Origin: Paenibacillus sp. MMS18-CY102
GTDB taxonomy: Bacteria > Bacillota > Bacilli > Paenibacillales > Paenibacillaceae
Reading direction: 5' to 3'
NCBI RefSeq assembly: GCF_009789195.1
Contig: NZ_WSTC01000031.1
Location: 1 to 64,000 of the forward strand
Length of the DNA: 64,000 bases
The position numbers and the translations under genes are program-made. Every line of letters starts with the position of its first letter. Position 1 is the first letter of the stretch. Below are positions 17,593 through 25,701 of this stretch, piece by piece. The notes below the pieces were generated by a model. It was not told the DNA's origin, searched no databases, and worked only from the letters and a program-made list of their open reading frames with translations.

Positions 17593-17596
17593 TTCG

Positions 17597-17827
17597 CTAC
17601 CCCTCCTTCGCTTCCTCATCGTTTAATTGCGCCAAATAATTATCCATATAATCTGTGGTTGACGCGTCGATCAGGCCATTATGCACCGTCACTTGACCGC
17701 CTCCCAAGCCTTCGTTTACCATCCGGTCGATGTCCATCTCATAGCTATCCCGCCCATCATGCCGGGAATCCGTCTGTGCGTCTGGGCCTCCGGCTTCCCC
17801 TGTATTCGTTACGTTTTCGTTAGCCAT
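17597..17827 (-). CDS. Small acidic hypothetical protein
   Basis: 76 residues, acidic and polar, no membrane segment. The central segment MDIDRMVNEGLGGGQVTVHN looks conserved-protein-like, but no named family is recognised. RBS AGGAGG lies 11 bases before the ATG. It directly precedes sspH, so a spore-related role is possible by position only. Confidence 0.65.
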   Translation of the reverse strand: MANENVTNTGEAGGPDAQTDSRHDGRDSYEMDIDRMVNEGLGGGQVTVHNGLIDASTTDYMDNYLAQLNDEEAKEG

Positions 17828-17988
17828 ATCGTAGATGAACCTCCTAAAGATGTTGTTTGTCTAGCGGAACGCGATAAAGCTGCGCACAACCATCGCCTTG
17901 TTGTTCCTCTTCGAAAAATATGCCCTTTGCGGTTGAATATCATGCGTTGCGGGAACGATGGTAATAAAAACGTTGGAGGTGCGATTCG

Positions 17989-19026
17989 ATGCATACGGTA
18001 TGGAAAGGCGCCATCAGCTTTGGTCTTGTGCATGTGCCCGTCAAAATGTTTTCGGCAACAGAGGATAAGGATATCTCGCTGCGCATGATTCACCGCCCTT
18101 GCGGCAGCCCGATCTCTTACGTGCGGTCCTGCCCAAGCTGTGAAACCGAGGTCCAATGGGACGACATTATGAAAGGTTACGAATATGAAAAAGGGCGGTT
18201 CGTCCTATTCGAGAAAGAAGAGCTGGAGCAGCTAAGCGGCGAAAAGTCGAAGACGATTACGATTATTGATTTTGTCGCGTTATCCGACATCGATCCGATC
18301 TACTTCCAGAAGACGTACTTCTTATCGCCTGACCAAGCCGGCGGGAGCGCTTATCAGCTGCTGATGGAAGCGATGAAGCAGTCGGGCAAGATCGGCATTG
18401 CGAAAGTATCCATTCGGCAAAAGAGCTCGCTCGCTGCAATTCGCGTTATGGGTGATTGTCTCGCGATGGAAACGATTTTCTACCCGGATGAGGTTCGCTC
18501 GCCGCAGCAGGTGCCGGGCCTTGGCGATGCCAAGCCGGTGAACGAGAAGGAGCTGACGATGGCGCGCATGCTGATCGATCAGCTATCTACACCGTTCGAA
18601 CCGGCCAAGTACACGGACGATTACCGCACGCAGCTGATGGATATGATCCAGCACAAAATTGCAGGCGAAGACGTGCGCATCGCGCCTCAGGCAGAGCCAT
18701 CGAGCGTGCTCGACCTAATGGCGGCGCTGCAAGCAAGCCTTGAAGCTGCGCGCAGCGGCGGCGACTCCGCGGCAGCGCCTGCCGTAGCGGTCGGGCCGAT
18801 CCCGACGGCCAGCGGCGATGACAGCGCAGCAGCGGCCGGCGCAGCCAAAGCGCCTGCGGCGAAGCGCAAGTCGCGCGCGAGCAAAGGCGCCGCAGCTGGC
18901 GCGGGCGATTCCGCAGCGGCGTTGGAAGCGCCAGCTGCTCCGGTGGCAGCTGGCGACGGAGCAGCTGGCGCAGGCGCCGCGAAGGTGCCGCGCAAGCCTC
19001 GCGCGGCGAAGAAAGCCGCGCAGTAG
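17989..19026 (+). CDS. ku: Non-homologous end-joining protein Ku
   Basis: Binds DNA double-strand ends as a homodimer ring and recruits LigD. The Ku core starts MHTVWKGAISFGLVHVPVKM and includes YEYEKGRFVLFEKEEL, ITIIDFV and KTYFLSP, typical bacterial Ku. Residues after about 265 are an Ala/Gly-rich tail ending in basic clusters (KVPRKPRAAKKAAQ), resembling the lysine-rich DNA-binding extensions of other Ku proteins. RBS TTGGAGG is eight bases before the ATG. The tail runs straight into the 102-bp repeat array. The LigD domains lie 7-9 kb away as two separate genes. Confidence 0.94.
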   Translation: MHTVWKGAISFGLVHVPVKMFSATEDKDISLRMIHRPCGSPISYVRSCPSCETEVQWDDIMKGYEYEKGRFVLFEKEELEQLSGEKSKTITIIDFVALSDIDPIYFQKTYFLSPDQAGGSAYQLLMEAMKQSGKIGIAKVSIRQKSSLAAIRVMGDCLAMETIFYPDEVRSPQQVPGLGDAKPVNEKELTMARMLIDQLSTPFEPAKYTDDYRTQLMDMIQHKIAGEDVRIAPQAEPSSVLDLMAALQASLEAARSGGDSAAAPAVAVGPIPTASGDDSAAAAGAAKAPAAKRKSRASKGAAAGAGDSAAALEAPAAPVAAGDGAAGAGAAKVPRKPRAAKKAAQ

Positions 19027-19595
19027 GGCAGGGAAATCTGCCCTATTCGACCCTTACTGGCGGATTCGCCTCAATAGGGCAGAGAATTCTGCCCTATTGC
19101 CCGCTTTCGCGCCGGCTCACCGCTTCAGGGCAGATTTTTCTGCCCTATTTGATCGTTGGTGGCGGATTCGCCTCAATAGGGCAGAGAATTCTGCCCTATT
19201 GCCCGCTTTCGCGCCGGCTCACCGCTTCAGGGCAGGTTTTTCTACCCTATTCGATCATTGCTGGCGGATTCGCCTCAATAGGGCAGAGAATTCTACCCTA
19301 TTGCCCGCTTTCGCGCCGGCTCACCGCTTTAGGGCAGGTTTTTCTACCCTATTTGATCGTTGGTGGCGGATTCGCCCCAATAGGGCAGAGAATTCTACCC
19401 TATTGCCCGCTTTCTCGCTGGCTCACCGCTTTAGGGCAGATTTTTCTGCCCTATTCGCTCCATGCCGGTGGATTCGCCCCAATAGGGCAGAGAATTCTAC
19501 CCTATTTCCCGCTTTCTCGCTGGCTCACCGCTTTAGGGCAGATTTTTCTGCCCTATTCGCTCCTTGCCGGTGGATTCGCCCCAATAGGGCATCCC
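19025..19595. repeat. 102-bp tandem repeat array, about 5.6 copies
   Basis: The AGGGCAG landmark recurs at 19025, 19127, 19229, 19331, 19433 and 19535, exactly 102 bases apart. Each unit holds two hairpins: TAGGGCAGA/TCTGCCCTA around GAAT, and AGGGCAGA/TCTGCCCT around a T-run. The units are joined by GGCGGATTCGCC and CCCGCTTTCGCGCCGGC blocks. Copies differ by a few substitutions and become more divergent to the right. Because 102 is a multiple of three, long spurious reading frames cross it. Confidence 0.95.
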
Positions 19596-21920
19596 CCGAT
19601 TCCTGCTTCTTCCGCCAAGCAGCAAAAGCAAAGCTGGGAGCAGCATGCCTCGGACGAGAAAAGTATCGATGAGAACGCCAACTGCCATAATAATTCCAAA
19701 CAAATATAATTCCTGAAGCGGCTGTGTCGCGAGCACGCCGAACGTGGCCGCCAGCAAAAGCCCTGCCGACGATATTACGCCGCCCGTTTGCGCAAGCCCC
19801 CTTTGCACCGCTTTGGCCCAAGGCATCTGCTCAGCTTCTTCACGAATGCGCGACACGAGCATGATATTATAGTCGACGCCAAGAGCGACGAGGAATACAA
19901 ACGCGTATACCGGAATTCGATAGCTAATCGCCTCGAAACCAAAACCAAAGTGCAGGACCAGCCATGTTAATCCTAATGTCCCTGCATATGATAATAAAAT
20001 CGTGCCTAGCATCAGCAGCGCTAACCGAGCAGAACGCGCTTGCCAAGCAAGCATAACCGCTAGCAAAGCTGTAATTAATACAATAAGCACAAACGTATCC
20101 TGCGTATTCATTGCCCTTACATCTGTTTGCAGCGCGGTCTGGCCAGCAAAATATAAAGTGTAACGGCTCGTATCAAGGCCGCTCTCCGCGATCAGCTTCG
20201 GACCGTTCGCACGCAGCCGTTCGATCGTATTGAGCGATTTCTGGGCATAAGGGCTTCCCTCCATAAGCAATTGCTGCCGGAAAGCTAACCTGTTGCTAGC
20301 AGCTTCAAAGGATCCGTTCCCCCCTATGTTTTCGTTATCCACTGCACCAGTCCCATGATTTAGCTTATCGCCAACAGCTAGCCCAGCCTGTTCCGACAAC
20401 AATTTGCTTAATCGCGTAATCGCTTGCCCTTCTGCGCCCCCATCTGCCATCGGTTCTGATGCTACGAGTATTGCTTCTACAGGAGCCAGCCTGCCCGGGG
20501 GATAACTCCGTTCCAGTTGCTCGTAACCAATGCGCGAGGATGTATCCGATGGGAAGGATTGCAGCAAATTAAACGAATAGCGAATACCTGCCGTACCTAC
20601 TGCCCCCAATGCCAAAATCAATAGCATCGGAATAGCCGCTAACGCCGGACGGCGCACAACGAAATTCGCAATTCGAGACCAGATGGGCGGCCGTTTTGCA
20701 AATGAAGCATTTTTGGCATAACTAGCGGATTCCGCATGGATTTCAGGTTTTTCCAAAGCCGTACGGCTAGCCATTCCGCGCTTAAGCAGCCGGCCCCCAG
20801 CAACCACGAACACTGCTGGCACCAGCGTCAAGCCCGCAAGCAGCATGACGATTACCGTCACGGCGAAAACCGCCGCGAACGAATGATAAGGCCTGAACAC
20901 CGCAGCCAGCAATGCAAGCATTGCAACCATCACCGTACTGCCACTGAACATAATTGGCTCCGCTACGCTGCGCATCGTACGCGACATTGCAGCATAACGC
21001 GATTGCGTTTCTATCCCTTCGCATACAGCTTCACGGAACCTGCCGTAGACGAATAAGCAATAATCCGTTACGACAGCGAATAAGAGAATCATCATAATCG
21101 ATAAGGCCTGCTTCTCAACGGTGAACCATCCCCAATGGGCACCAAGGCCGATGAGCTTATCCGTAATGGCGTAAGCGACGCCGGCGATCAAGAGTGGCAG
21201 TATGGCGAGCAGTGGCGAACGATAAATAACGAGCAGCAGCACGAGCAGAATCACGACCGTCGCCAACATAAGTACAACATCTGCGTTACGGAACAATTCA
21301 ATTGTGTCAGCTGCAATGCCTGCTGGCCCAGTGATAGCAAACTGCATCGCCCCGGATTGGGATTGGGACTGCGATTGAGATTGGGATTTTGATAGGGATT
21401 CGGTTTCAGCACTCGTCATAATTGCTTCCACTTTGTTGCGCACTAGCTTCAACGTCTCGTCTATCGTATCCGAATCTAAATTCGGCGAAAGGGAGATGCT
21501 CAGCAGCGTGGTTGTCCCATCCTTGCTAGCTTGCCTATGGCGCTCAGCTTCCGATAGCTTGGCATAAGGAGCCACGCCTGGGATTGCCGCCGGCGCTTCC
21601 TTCGACTCCAGCCATTGGCTTACTTTCAATAGAGCAGCTTCATCCCCCGGCCCTAACGGCTGATCCCGATAAAATACGAGCAGCGCCGTTAATCCATTAC
21701 CTGACGGAAAGTGTTTTGCCAACTGCTCCTGCGCTTTCGCAGAAGGTACGGCGTTTTGCACATGCCCTTCTCCTCCATTTACGGTGAGCGGCTTAGCAGA
21801 AGGAGCAATTGCTCCGAGTATAATCGTGATGAGAAGCCACGCGATAATAACGCCTAATGCTTTCTTGCGGCTTGCGAATAACGAGAGATAACGAGCTTTC
21901 CATTTTGCTCCGTTCACCAA
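19533..21920 (-). CDS. MMPL/RND-family membrane transporter
   Basis: Large exporter of the MMPL family (YdfJ-like), proton-driven efflux or lipid transport. Two homologous halves, each with one leading membrane segment, a large extracytoplasmic domain and a cluster of five to six segments: LLITIILGAIAPSA at the N-terminus, ATDYCLF-type motif VVTDYCLFVYGRFRE in the first cluster and GVDYNIMLVSRIREE in the second. A run of SQ dipeptides lies near residue 185. The last 20 or so residues (after LLLGGRSRNRG) are encoded by the 102-bp repeat array. Start TTG at 21920 with GGAGG seven bases upstream. Substrate unknown; a two-component system lies upstream. Confidence 0.88.
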   Translation of the reverse strand: MVNGAKWKARYLSLFASRKKALGVIIAWLLITIILGAIAPSAKPLTVNGGEGHVQNAVPSAKAQEQLAKHFPSGNGLTALLVFYRDQPLGPGDEAALLKVSQWLESKEAPAAIPGVAPYAKLSEAERHRQASKDGTTTLLSISLSPNLDSDTIDETLKLVRNKVEAIMTSAETESLSKSQSQSQSQSQSGAMQFAITGPAGIAADTIELFRNADVVLMLATVVILLVLLLVIYRSPLLAILPLLIAGVAYAITDKLIGLGAHWGWFTVEKQALSIMMILLFAVVTDYCLFVYGRFREAVCEGIETQSRYAAMSRTMRSVAEPIMFSGSTVMVAMLALLAAVFRPYHSFAAVFAVTVIVMLLAGLTLVPAVFVVAGGRLLKRGMASRTALEKPEIHAESASYAKNASFAKRPPIWSRIANFVVRRPALAAIPMLLILALGAVGTAGIRYSFNLLQSFPSDTSSRIGYEQLERSYPPGRLAPVEAILVASEPMADGGAEGQAITRLSKLLSEQAGLAVGDKLNHGTGAVDNENIGGNGSFEAASNRLAFRQQLLMEGSPYAQKSLNTIERLRANGPKLIAESGLDTSRYTLYFAGQTALQTDVRAMNTQDTFVLIVLITALLAVMLAWQARSARLALLMLGTILLSYAGTLGLTWLVLHFGFGFEAISYRIPVYAFVFLVALGVDYNIMLVSRIREEAEQMPWAKAVQRGLAQTGGVISSAGLLLAATFGVLATQPLQELYLFGIIMAVGVLIDTFLVRGMLLPALLLLLGGRSRNRGMPYWGESTGKERIGQKNLP

Positions 21921-21993
21921 TTATCAGCCTCCATTCTCTTGGTTCCCTCATGGTAGGTCCGCAATATGAACGGATGATGAACTTTGGATTACA

Positions 21994-22028
21994 AAACAAA
22001 ACCGCTGCCCAAGTTGGCCAGCGGTTTT
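21994..22028 (-). terminator. Terminator after the 22.1 kb gene
   Basis: Arms AAAACCGCTG and CAGCGGTTTT with CCC/GG inner pairs, tail TTTTGTTTTG on the minus strand. Confidence 0.85.
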
Positions 22029-22059
22029 TAGTTAAAAACTGTTACAGTGCACACTTCAC

Positions 22060-22620
22060 TCAATTATTAAACGTAATGATTATTCTTATTTCTGCTGGAT
22101 CTTTTCTTCCAACTACACGGTTAATAGATTCCAAAAATGAGTAACCACATTCCATGTAATTGACAGATTCATATATTTTCTCACCAGCCATATTCTCATC
22201 TTCATACTCAAATACTTGATTCCAATTAAATTCGAATAATTCCTTGGCAGTAAACCACGTTGTGCTATGGCATTCTAGATTTCTGATTTGAAGCGGAATC
22301 TCTGGGCTTACATCCTCGGGCAACCCCCTAGGGTCACTGATATAAGGCATATTTTCGGAATTCCTTTGATTAGCCAATATTGCGAAAAGGTCATAATTTC
22401 GCTCTGTGAATACCATATCTTCAAATTCGACGTTCCATATTGGATAATTTTTTTCAGGATAGAGAATTGCCCAGTCGCTTTTCGTCCATTTATCAATCGA
22501 TATCCATTTCCCGGGCTGCGCAGCTTCAAATACTCGTGTACGATATTTTTTTGTTCTACAAAACAGTAGATGCTCGTCCCCATTACGTACCTCCAAAGTA
22601 AAGAAATATACTGACGTCAT
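22060..22620 (-). CDS. Hypothetical protein, phage/actinobacterial-type family
   Basis: 186 residues, not recognised as a named family. The layout RNYDLFAILANQRN, then ISDPRGLPEDVSPE, then TTWFTAKELFEFNW matches a pattern I associate with uncharacterised proteins of actinobacteria and phages (ordered 'DLFA..A.VRN', 'P..LP.DVS', 'W.T..EL..(Y/F)DW'). No signal peptide or membrane segment. DNA here is clearly more AT-rich than the neighbours, which suggests acquisition. The ATG at 22620 has GGTGAGG upstream; a GTG at 22635 is the alternative. It separates the MMPL gene from the two-component system. Confidence 0.65.
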   Translation of the reverse strand: MTSVYFFTLEVRNGDEHLLFCRTKKYRTRVFEAAQPGKWISIDKWTKSDWAILYPEKNYPIWNVEFEDMVFTERNYDLFAILANQRNSENMPYISDPRGLPEDVSPEIPLQIRNLECHSTTWFTAKELFEFNWNQVFEYEDENMAGEKIYESVNYMECGYSFLESINRVVGRKDPAEIRIIITFNN

Positions 22621-22645
22621 TCTAGTTTTCCTCACCTAATAACAA

Positions 22646-24037
22646 CTACTTGTTCCTCAGAGGCAGTCTCACCGTCAATCGCGTCCACTTGCCTTGCTCG
22701 CTCTCTGCGATTACGGCCCCTCCGTGAAGCGATACGATTTTATGAACGATCGATAGCCCGAGCCCGCTTCCGCCTGCCTTCTCGCCTCTGCTTCGAGCAG
22801 CATCTGCCTTATAGAACCGGCCAAAAATATGCGGGAGCGCTTCTGGAGCAATGCCGCTGCCCTCATCCTCCACAATGACGACAGCCTCTTCCCCTTCCTC
22901 GTATTGCTTTACCGTCAACCGCCCGCCCGGATGCGAGAATTTGATCGCATTCGTGATGAGATTAAGCCATGCCTGATGCAACAGCCCTTCATCGCCGTAG
23001 ATCTGGGTCTCGGTTAGCTGCATATCCAGCTCAAGCGATTTGCCCGCCCATTGCCGCTCGTTCATGATGAGCACTTGGCGCAGCTGTTCATCTAGACGAT
23101 ACGGCGCAAGCTTCAATTGCTGGCCTTCGTTATCGAGCGCCGCGAGCGTAAGCAACTGTCGGCTTAAGGAAGAGAGGCGGCGGCTTTCTTCCCCTATGAG
23201 CTGAATATAGCGTTTCTTGTCTGCTTCGGATGTCTCCCCCTCCTGCAGCGCCTGTGCAAAGCCTTGAATCGTCGTCAGCGGCGATTGAATTTCATGCGAG
23301 ACGTTGCCGACAAACTGCTGGCGCATCGCATCCAGTTGGTGAATAGCCCCTGCCATTGTTTCAAAATCCCTTGCCAATTGCCCCAGTTCATCTTGCCGCG
23401 AGACGTCCAGTTGAATATCGTAGCTGCCCTCTGCCAATCGGCGTGTCGCAGCCGTTAGCTTCACGACAGGCCTCACTACGTAACGGGACGCGAGTGGGAT
23501 GAGCAGCAAGCTGAGCACAAACATCCCGCCTAGCAGCCATGCGACCAAAACGCGAATATCACCGATTTGGCGTTCCAAATCCGGCCGAATAAACCAAGCG
23601 AATGCATGGCCATCCTTCTCGACATGGAGCCCAATCGTATTACGAACGCTATTTTCGAACAAGCGGGTTACAGGCTGAAAGCGGCGCCCATTATTATGGC
23701 TGTCATAGGCCGCTCCGCCTAAAACCGCTCGAATCTCCTTGTCTTCTATCCGCAAATGCCGGAAAGGCGATCCATACGAAGTCCGAACCATTTGATCGTT
23801 AACAACATAGATTTGGAAGCCTGTCCGAGCCATTCGATCCAAGTATTCCTCTTGCGATAGACTATCTGTCTCCTCATAGAGCTGGCGAATTTCGAGCGCG
23901 CTTCTCATCATGCTCGCCTCGCTGCTCGCCCGCAGCTTAACCCAGTAGAGCACATTCAAGCCAAGGATAGATAAAAGCCCGCTAACTAGCGCTATAGCTA
24001 TGAAAATAATGACGATTCGAACGTATAGCGTCCTCAT
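22646..24037 (-). CDS. Sensor histidine kinase
   Basis: Membrane sensor of a two-component system. Membrane segment near residues 8-30, an extracytoplasmic sensor of about 120 residues, a second segment near 165-185, a HAMP linker, HisKA with phospho-acceptor motif FVGNVSHEIQSPLTTIQGF, and HATPase_c with the N box (NAIKFSHPGG), G1 (VEDEGSGI) and GGSGLGLSIV boxes. 463 residues. Its ATG overlaps the response-regulator stop (ATGA). The signal is unknown; the exporter gene 700 bases downstream is one possible target. Confidence 0.93.
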   Translation of the reverse strand: MRTLYVRIVIIFIAIALVSGLLSILGLNVLYWVKLRASSEASMMRSALEIRQLYEETDSLSQEEYLDRMARTGFQIYVVNDQMVRTSYGSPFRHLRIEDKEIRAVLGGAAYDSHNNGRRFQPVTRLFENSVRNTIGLHVEKDGHAFAWFIRPDLERQIGDIRVLVAWLLGGMFVLSLLLIPLASRYVVRPVVKLTAATRRLAEGSYDIQLDVSRQDELGQLARDFETMAGAIHQLDAMRQQFVGNVSHEIQSPLTTIQGFAQALQEGETSEADKKRYIQLIGEESRRLSSLSRQLLTLAALDNEGQQLKLAPYRLDEQLRQVLIMNERQWAGKSLELDMQLTETQIYGDEGLLHQAWLNLITNAIKFSHPGGRLTVKQYEEGEEAVVIVEDEGSGIAPEALPHIFGRFYKADAARSRGEKAGGSGLGLSIVHKIVSLHGGAVIAESEQGKWTRLTVRLPLRNK

Positions 24038-24726
24038 TCGGCAACCTCCAGCTTGTAGCCCAGCCCTCGAACCGTGGTAATCGCAAAGCCCGCCGAAGCG
24101 CCGAACGGAGCGAAACGTTCACGCAGCCTTTTAATATGCACATCAATCGTCCGGTCATCCCCCTCGTAATCCGCTCCCCAGATCGGCCGCAGCAGCTGCT
24201 CCCTCGTAAAAATGCGCCCAGGCTGGCTCGCCAGCTGCGCTAACAGCTCGAATTCTTTCAGCGGGAGCGGAACGCTCTCACCTTGCACAGTCACTTCATA
24301 ACTATGGCGATCGACCGTTGTGCCTCCTAGTTGAAGCTTCTCTGAGGAGACGACCCGATACCGCCGCAGAAGTGCGCGCACCCGAAACAGCAGCTCATCC
24401 GGCTCGAATGGCTTTACCATATAATCGTCAGTGCCCGAGCGAAAACCGCGCGCTTTATCATCCAACTCTCCACGCGCCGTCAGCAGCATAACCGGGATAT
24501 CATAGTCGCGCCGAATTTCCTCACACAGCAATAGCCCATCCTTCTCCGGCATCATGACGTCGACAATTGCAAGCGCCACATCCTCTTGCCGCATCACGCG
24601 CGAAGCTTCTTCCCCATCAGCTGCTTCCAGCGCCCGAAACCCTTCCCGTTGCAAAATAAATCGCAAAAGCTCCCGAATATTCGCATCATCGTCTGCGATC
24701 AATATCGCCGTCCTCATCGCCGTCAT
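24034..24726 (-). CDS. OmpR-family response regulator
   Basis: Receiver domain (TAILIADDDANIRELL; phospho-acceptor in AIVDVMMPEKDG; switch TARGE; lysine in VKPFEPDEL) followed by a winged-helix DNA-binding domain (LTPLEF-type LPLKEFELLAQLASQPGRIF, then VDVHIKRLRERF-type IDVHIKRLRERF). 230 residues. Partner of the overlapping histidine kinase. RBS AAGGAG precedes the first ATG closely; an ATG three codons later would have better spacing. Confidence 0.94.
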   Translation of the reverse strand: MTAMRTAILIADDDANIRELLRFILQREGFRALEAADGEEASRVMRQEDVALAIVDVMMPEKDGLLLCEEIRRDYDIPVMLLTARGELDDKARGFRSGTDDYMVKPFEPDELLFRVRALLRRYRVVSSEKLQLGGTTVDRHSYEVTVQGESVPLPLKEFELLAQLASQPGRIFTREQLLRPIWGADYEGDDRTIDVHIKRLRERFAPFGASAGFAITTVRGLGYKLEVAE

Positions 24727-24834
24727 CTATCTCCTTCATACCAGCGTCCTCAGCTCTCGCCTCTTGCGGGCAATCCTATCACATTTAAGAAGTTTATGAT
24801 ATATTTACAGAAAATCTGAAAGCAAGGTTACGAG

Positions 24835-24867
24835 AAGAGCTGCGGTTACGCAACCCTAGCTCTTTTT
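24835..24867 (+). terminator. Terminator-like hairpin ahead of the stalk-domain gene
   Basis: AAGAGCT/AGCTCTT with inner GGTT/AACC, followed by TTTTTA. It points rightward and lies only 46 bases before the start of the next plus-strand gene, with no plus-strand gene upstream. It could be an attenuator in that gene's leader. Confidence 0.55.
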
Positions 24868-24912
24868 ATAGGAATCACAGCTAGCAGAAATGAGTAGGGG
24901 GAAAGGTTGAAA

Positions 24913-25638
24913 ATGTTGAAGAAAAAAGTATTCATTACAGGGGCCATCGCGTCGCTTATGGTCTTCTCGGCTGCAGCCGGCGGCTACGCAGCAACCAAAA
25001 TGAAACTCGTCATCGATGGAAAAAGCACGGCACTCGAACCAAAAGTCATTAACGGCACGACATACATACCTTTGAAATCTGTGGAAGCTCTTGGAGCAAA
25101 CTACAAAGTAGACGCCAAGACGGGTACAGTGACGATCACAAGCAAGTCTGCCACTTCCACCGCGCCTGCCTCTAAAGTAGGGTCATCACGAAACACGCCA
25201 GCACCGCTCAATACTCCCGTAACCTTTAAAACAGATGACATCCTCTCTGGCACTTACACAGCGGAGATCACATTGCAGGAAACGATTCGCGGAGACCAGG
25301 CTGCTGAGATGCTCGCAAAAGCCAATCAATTTAACGAGCCCGCTACTGCAGGATACGAATATATGCTTGCTAAATTTAACTTCAAGGTGCTCAAAAATAC
25401 GAAAAGTGATGCGGCCGTAAACCTTAATGGCGTCCAATTCACTTTAGTATCTTCATCAGGAAAAGATTACGAAACGCCATTTGTCGTGGAGCCGGAGCCT
25501 GCACTTTCTGCGAATTTATACGTCGGCGCCTCCAATAGCGGATGGGTCGCCTTTATGGTTAAAAAAGAGGATAAAACACCGCTAATTACGTTCGGCCGCA
25601 AATATGATGGCACCGGCGGCGCTTGGTTTAAACCTTAA
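24913..25638 (+). CDS. Secreted stalk-domain protein with DUF4352-like region
   Basis: Signal peptide (KKKVFITGAIASLMVFSAAA, cleavage near GGYAA), then a copper amine oxidase N-terminal-like (stalk) domain in residues 30-80 with KLVIDGKSTALEPKVINGTT and YIPLKSVEALGANYKVD. After a Ser/Thr/Ala linker, a beta-rich region from about 95 on resembles the DUF4352 fold (ITLQETIRGDQAAEML; YEYMLAKFNFKVL; GWVAFMVKKEDKTPLITFG). Such proteins are abundant in Paenibacillus cell envelopes; function unknown. The ATG at 24913 is preferred over TTG 24907. Plus-strand, monocistronic, preceded by a terminator-like hairpin. Confidence 0.82.
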   Translation: MLKKKVFITGAIASLMVFSAAAGGYAATKMKLVIDGKSTALEPKVINGTTYIPLKSVEALGANYKVDAKTGTVTITSKSATSTAPASKVGSSRNTPAPLNTPVTFKTDDILSGTYTAEITLQETIRGDQAAEMLAKANQFNEPATAGYEYMLAKFNFKVLKNTKSDAAVNLNGVQFTLVSSSGKDYETPFVVEPEPALSANLYVGASNSGWVAFMVKKEDKTPLITFGRKYDGTGGAWFKP

Positions 25639-25656
25639 TAGGCAATAAACACCGAA

Positions 25657-25693
25657 GAGGGTGTCCCTAAAGCATAAACTTAGGGGCACCCTC
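25657..25693. terminator. Hairpin between convergent genes
   Basis: Arms GAGGGTGTCCCTAA and TTAGGGGCACCCTC, 18 bases past the stalk-domain gene stop and just before the end of the convergent ligase gene. T-runs are weak on both sides; it probably serves both directions. Confidence 0.75.
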
Positions 25694-25701
25694 CTTCCAT
25701 T

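Noticed and set aside
19025-19595. CRISPR array
   Set aside because: Period is regular, but the whole 102-bp unit is repeated; there are no unique spacers and no cas genes.
18818-19709. Long plus-strand reading frames of 284 and 186 residues across the repeats
   Set aside because: They arise because the repeat length is a multiple of three; the translation is itself a 34-residue repeat with no RBS.
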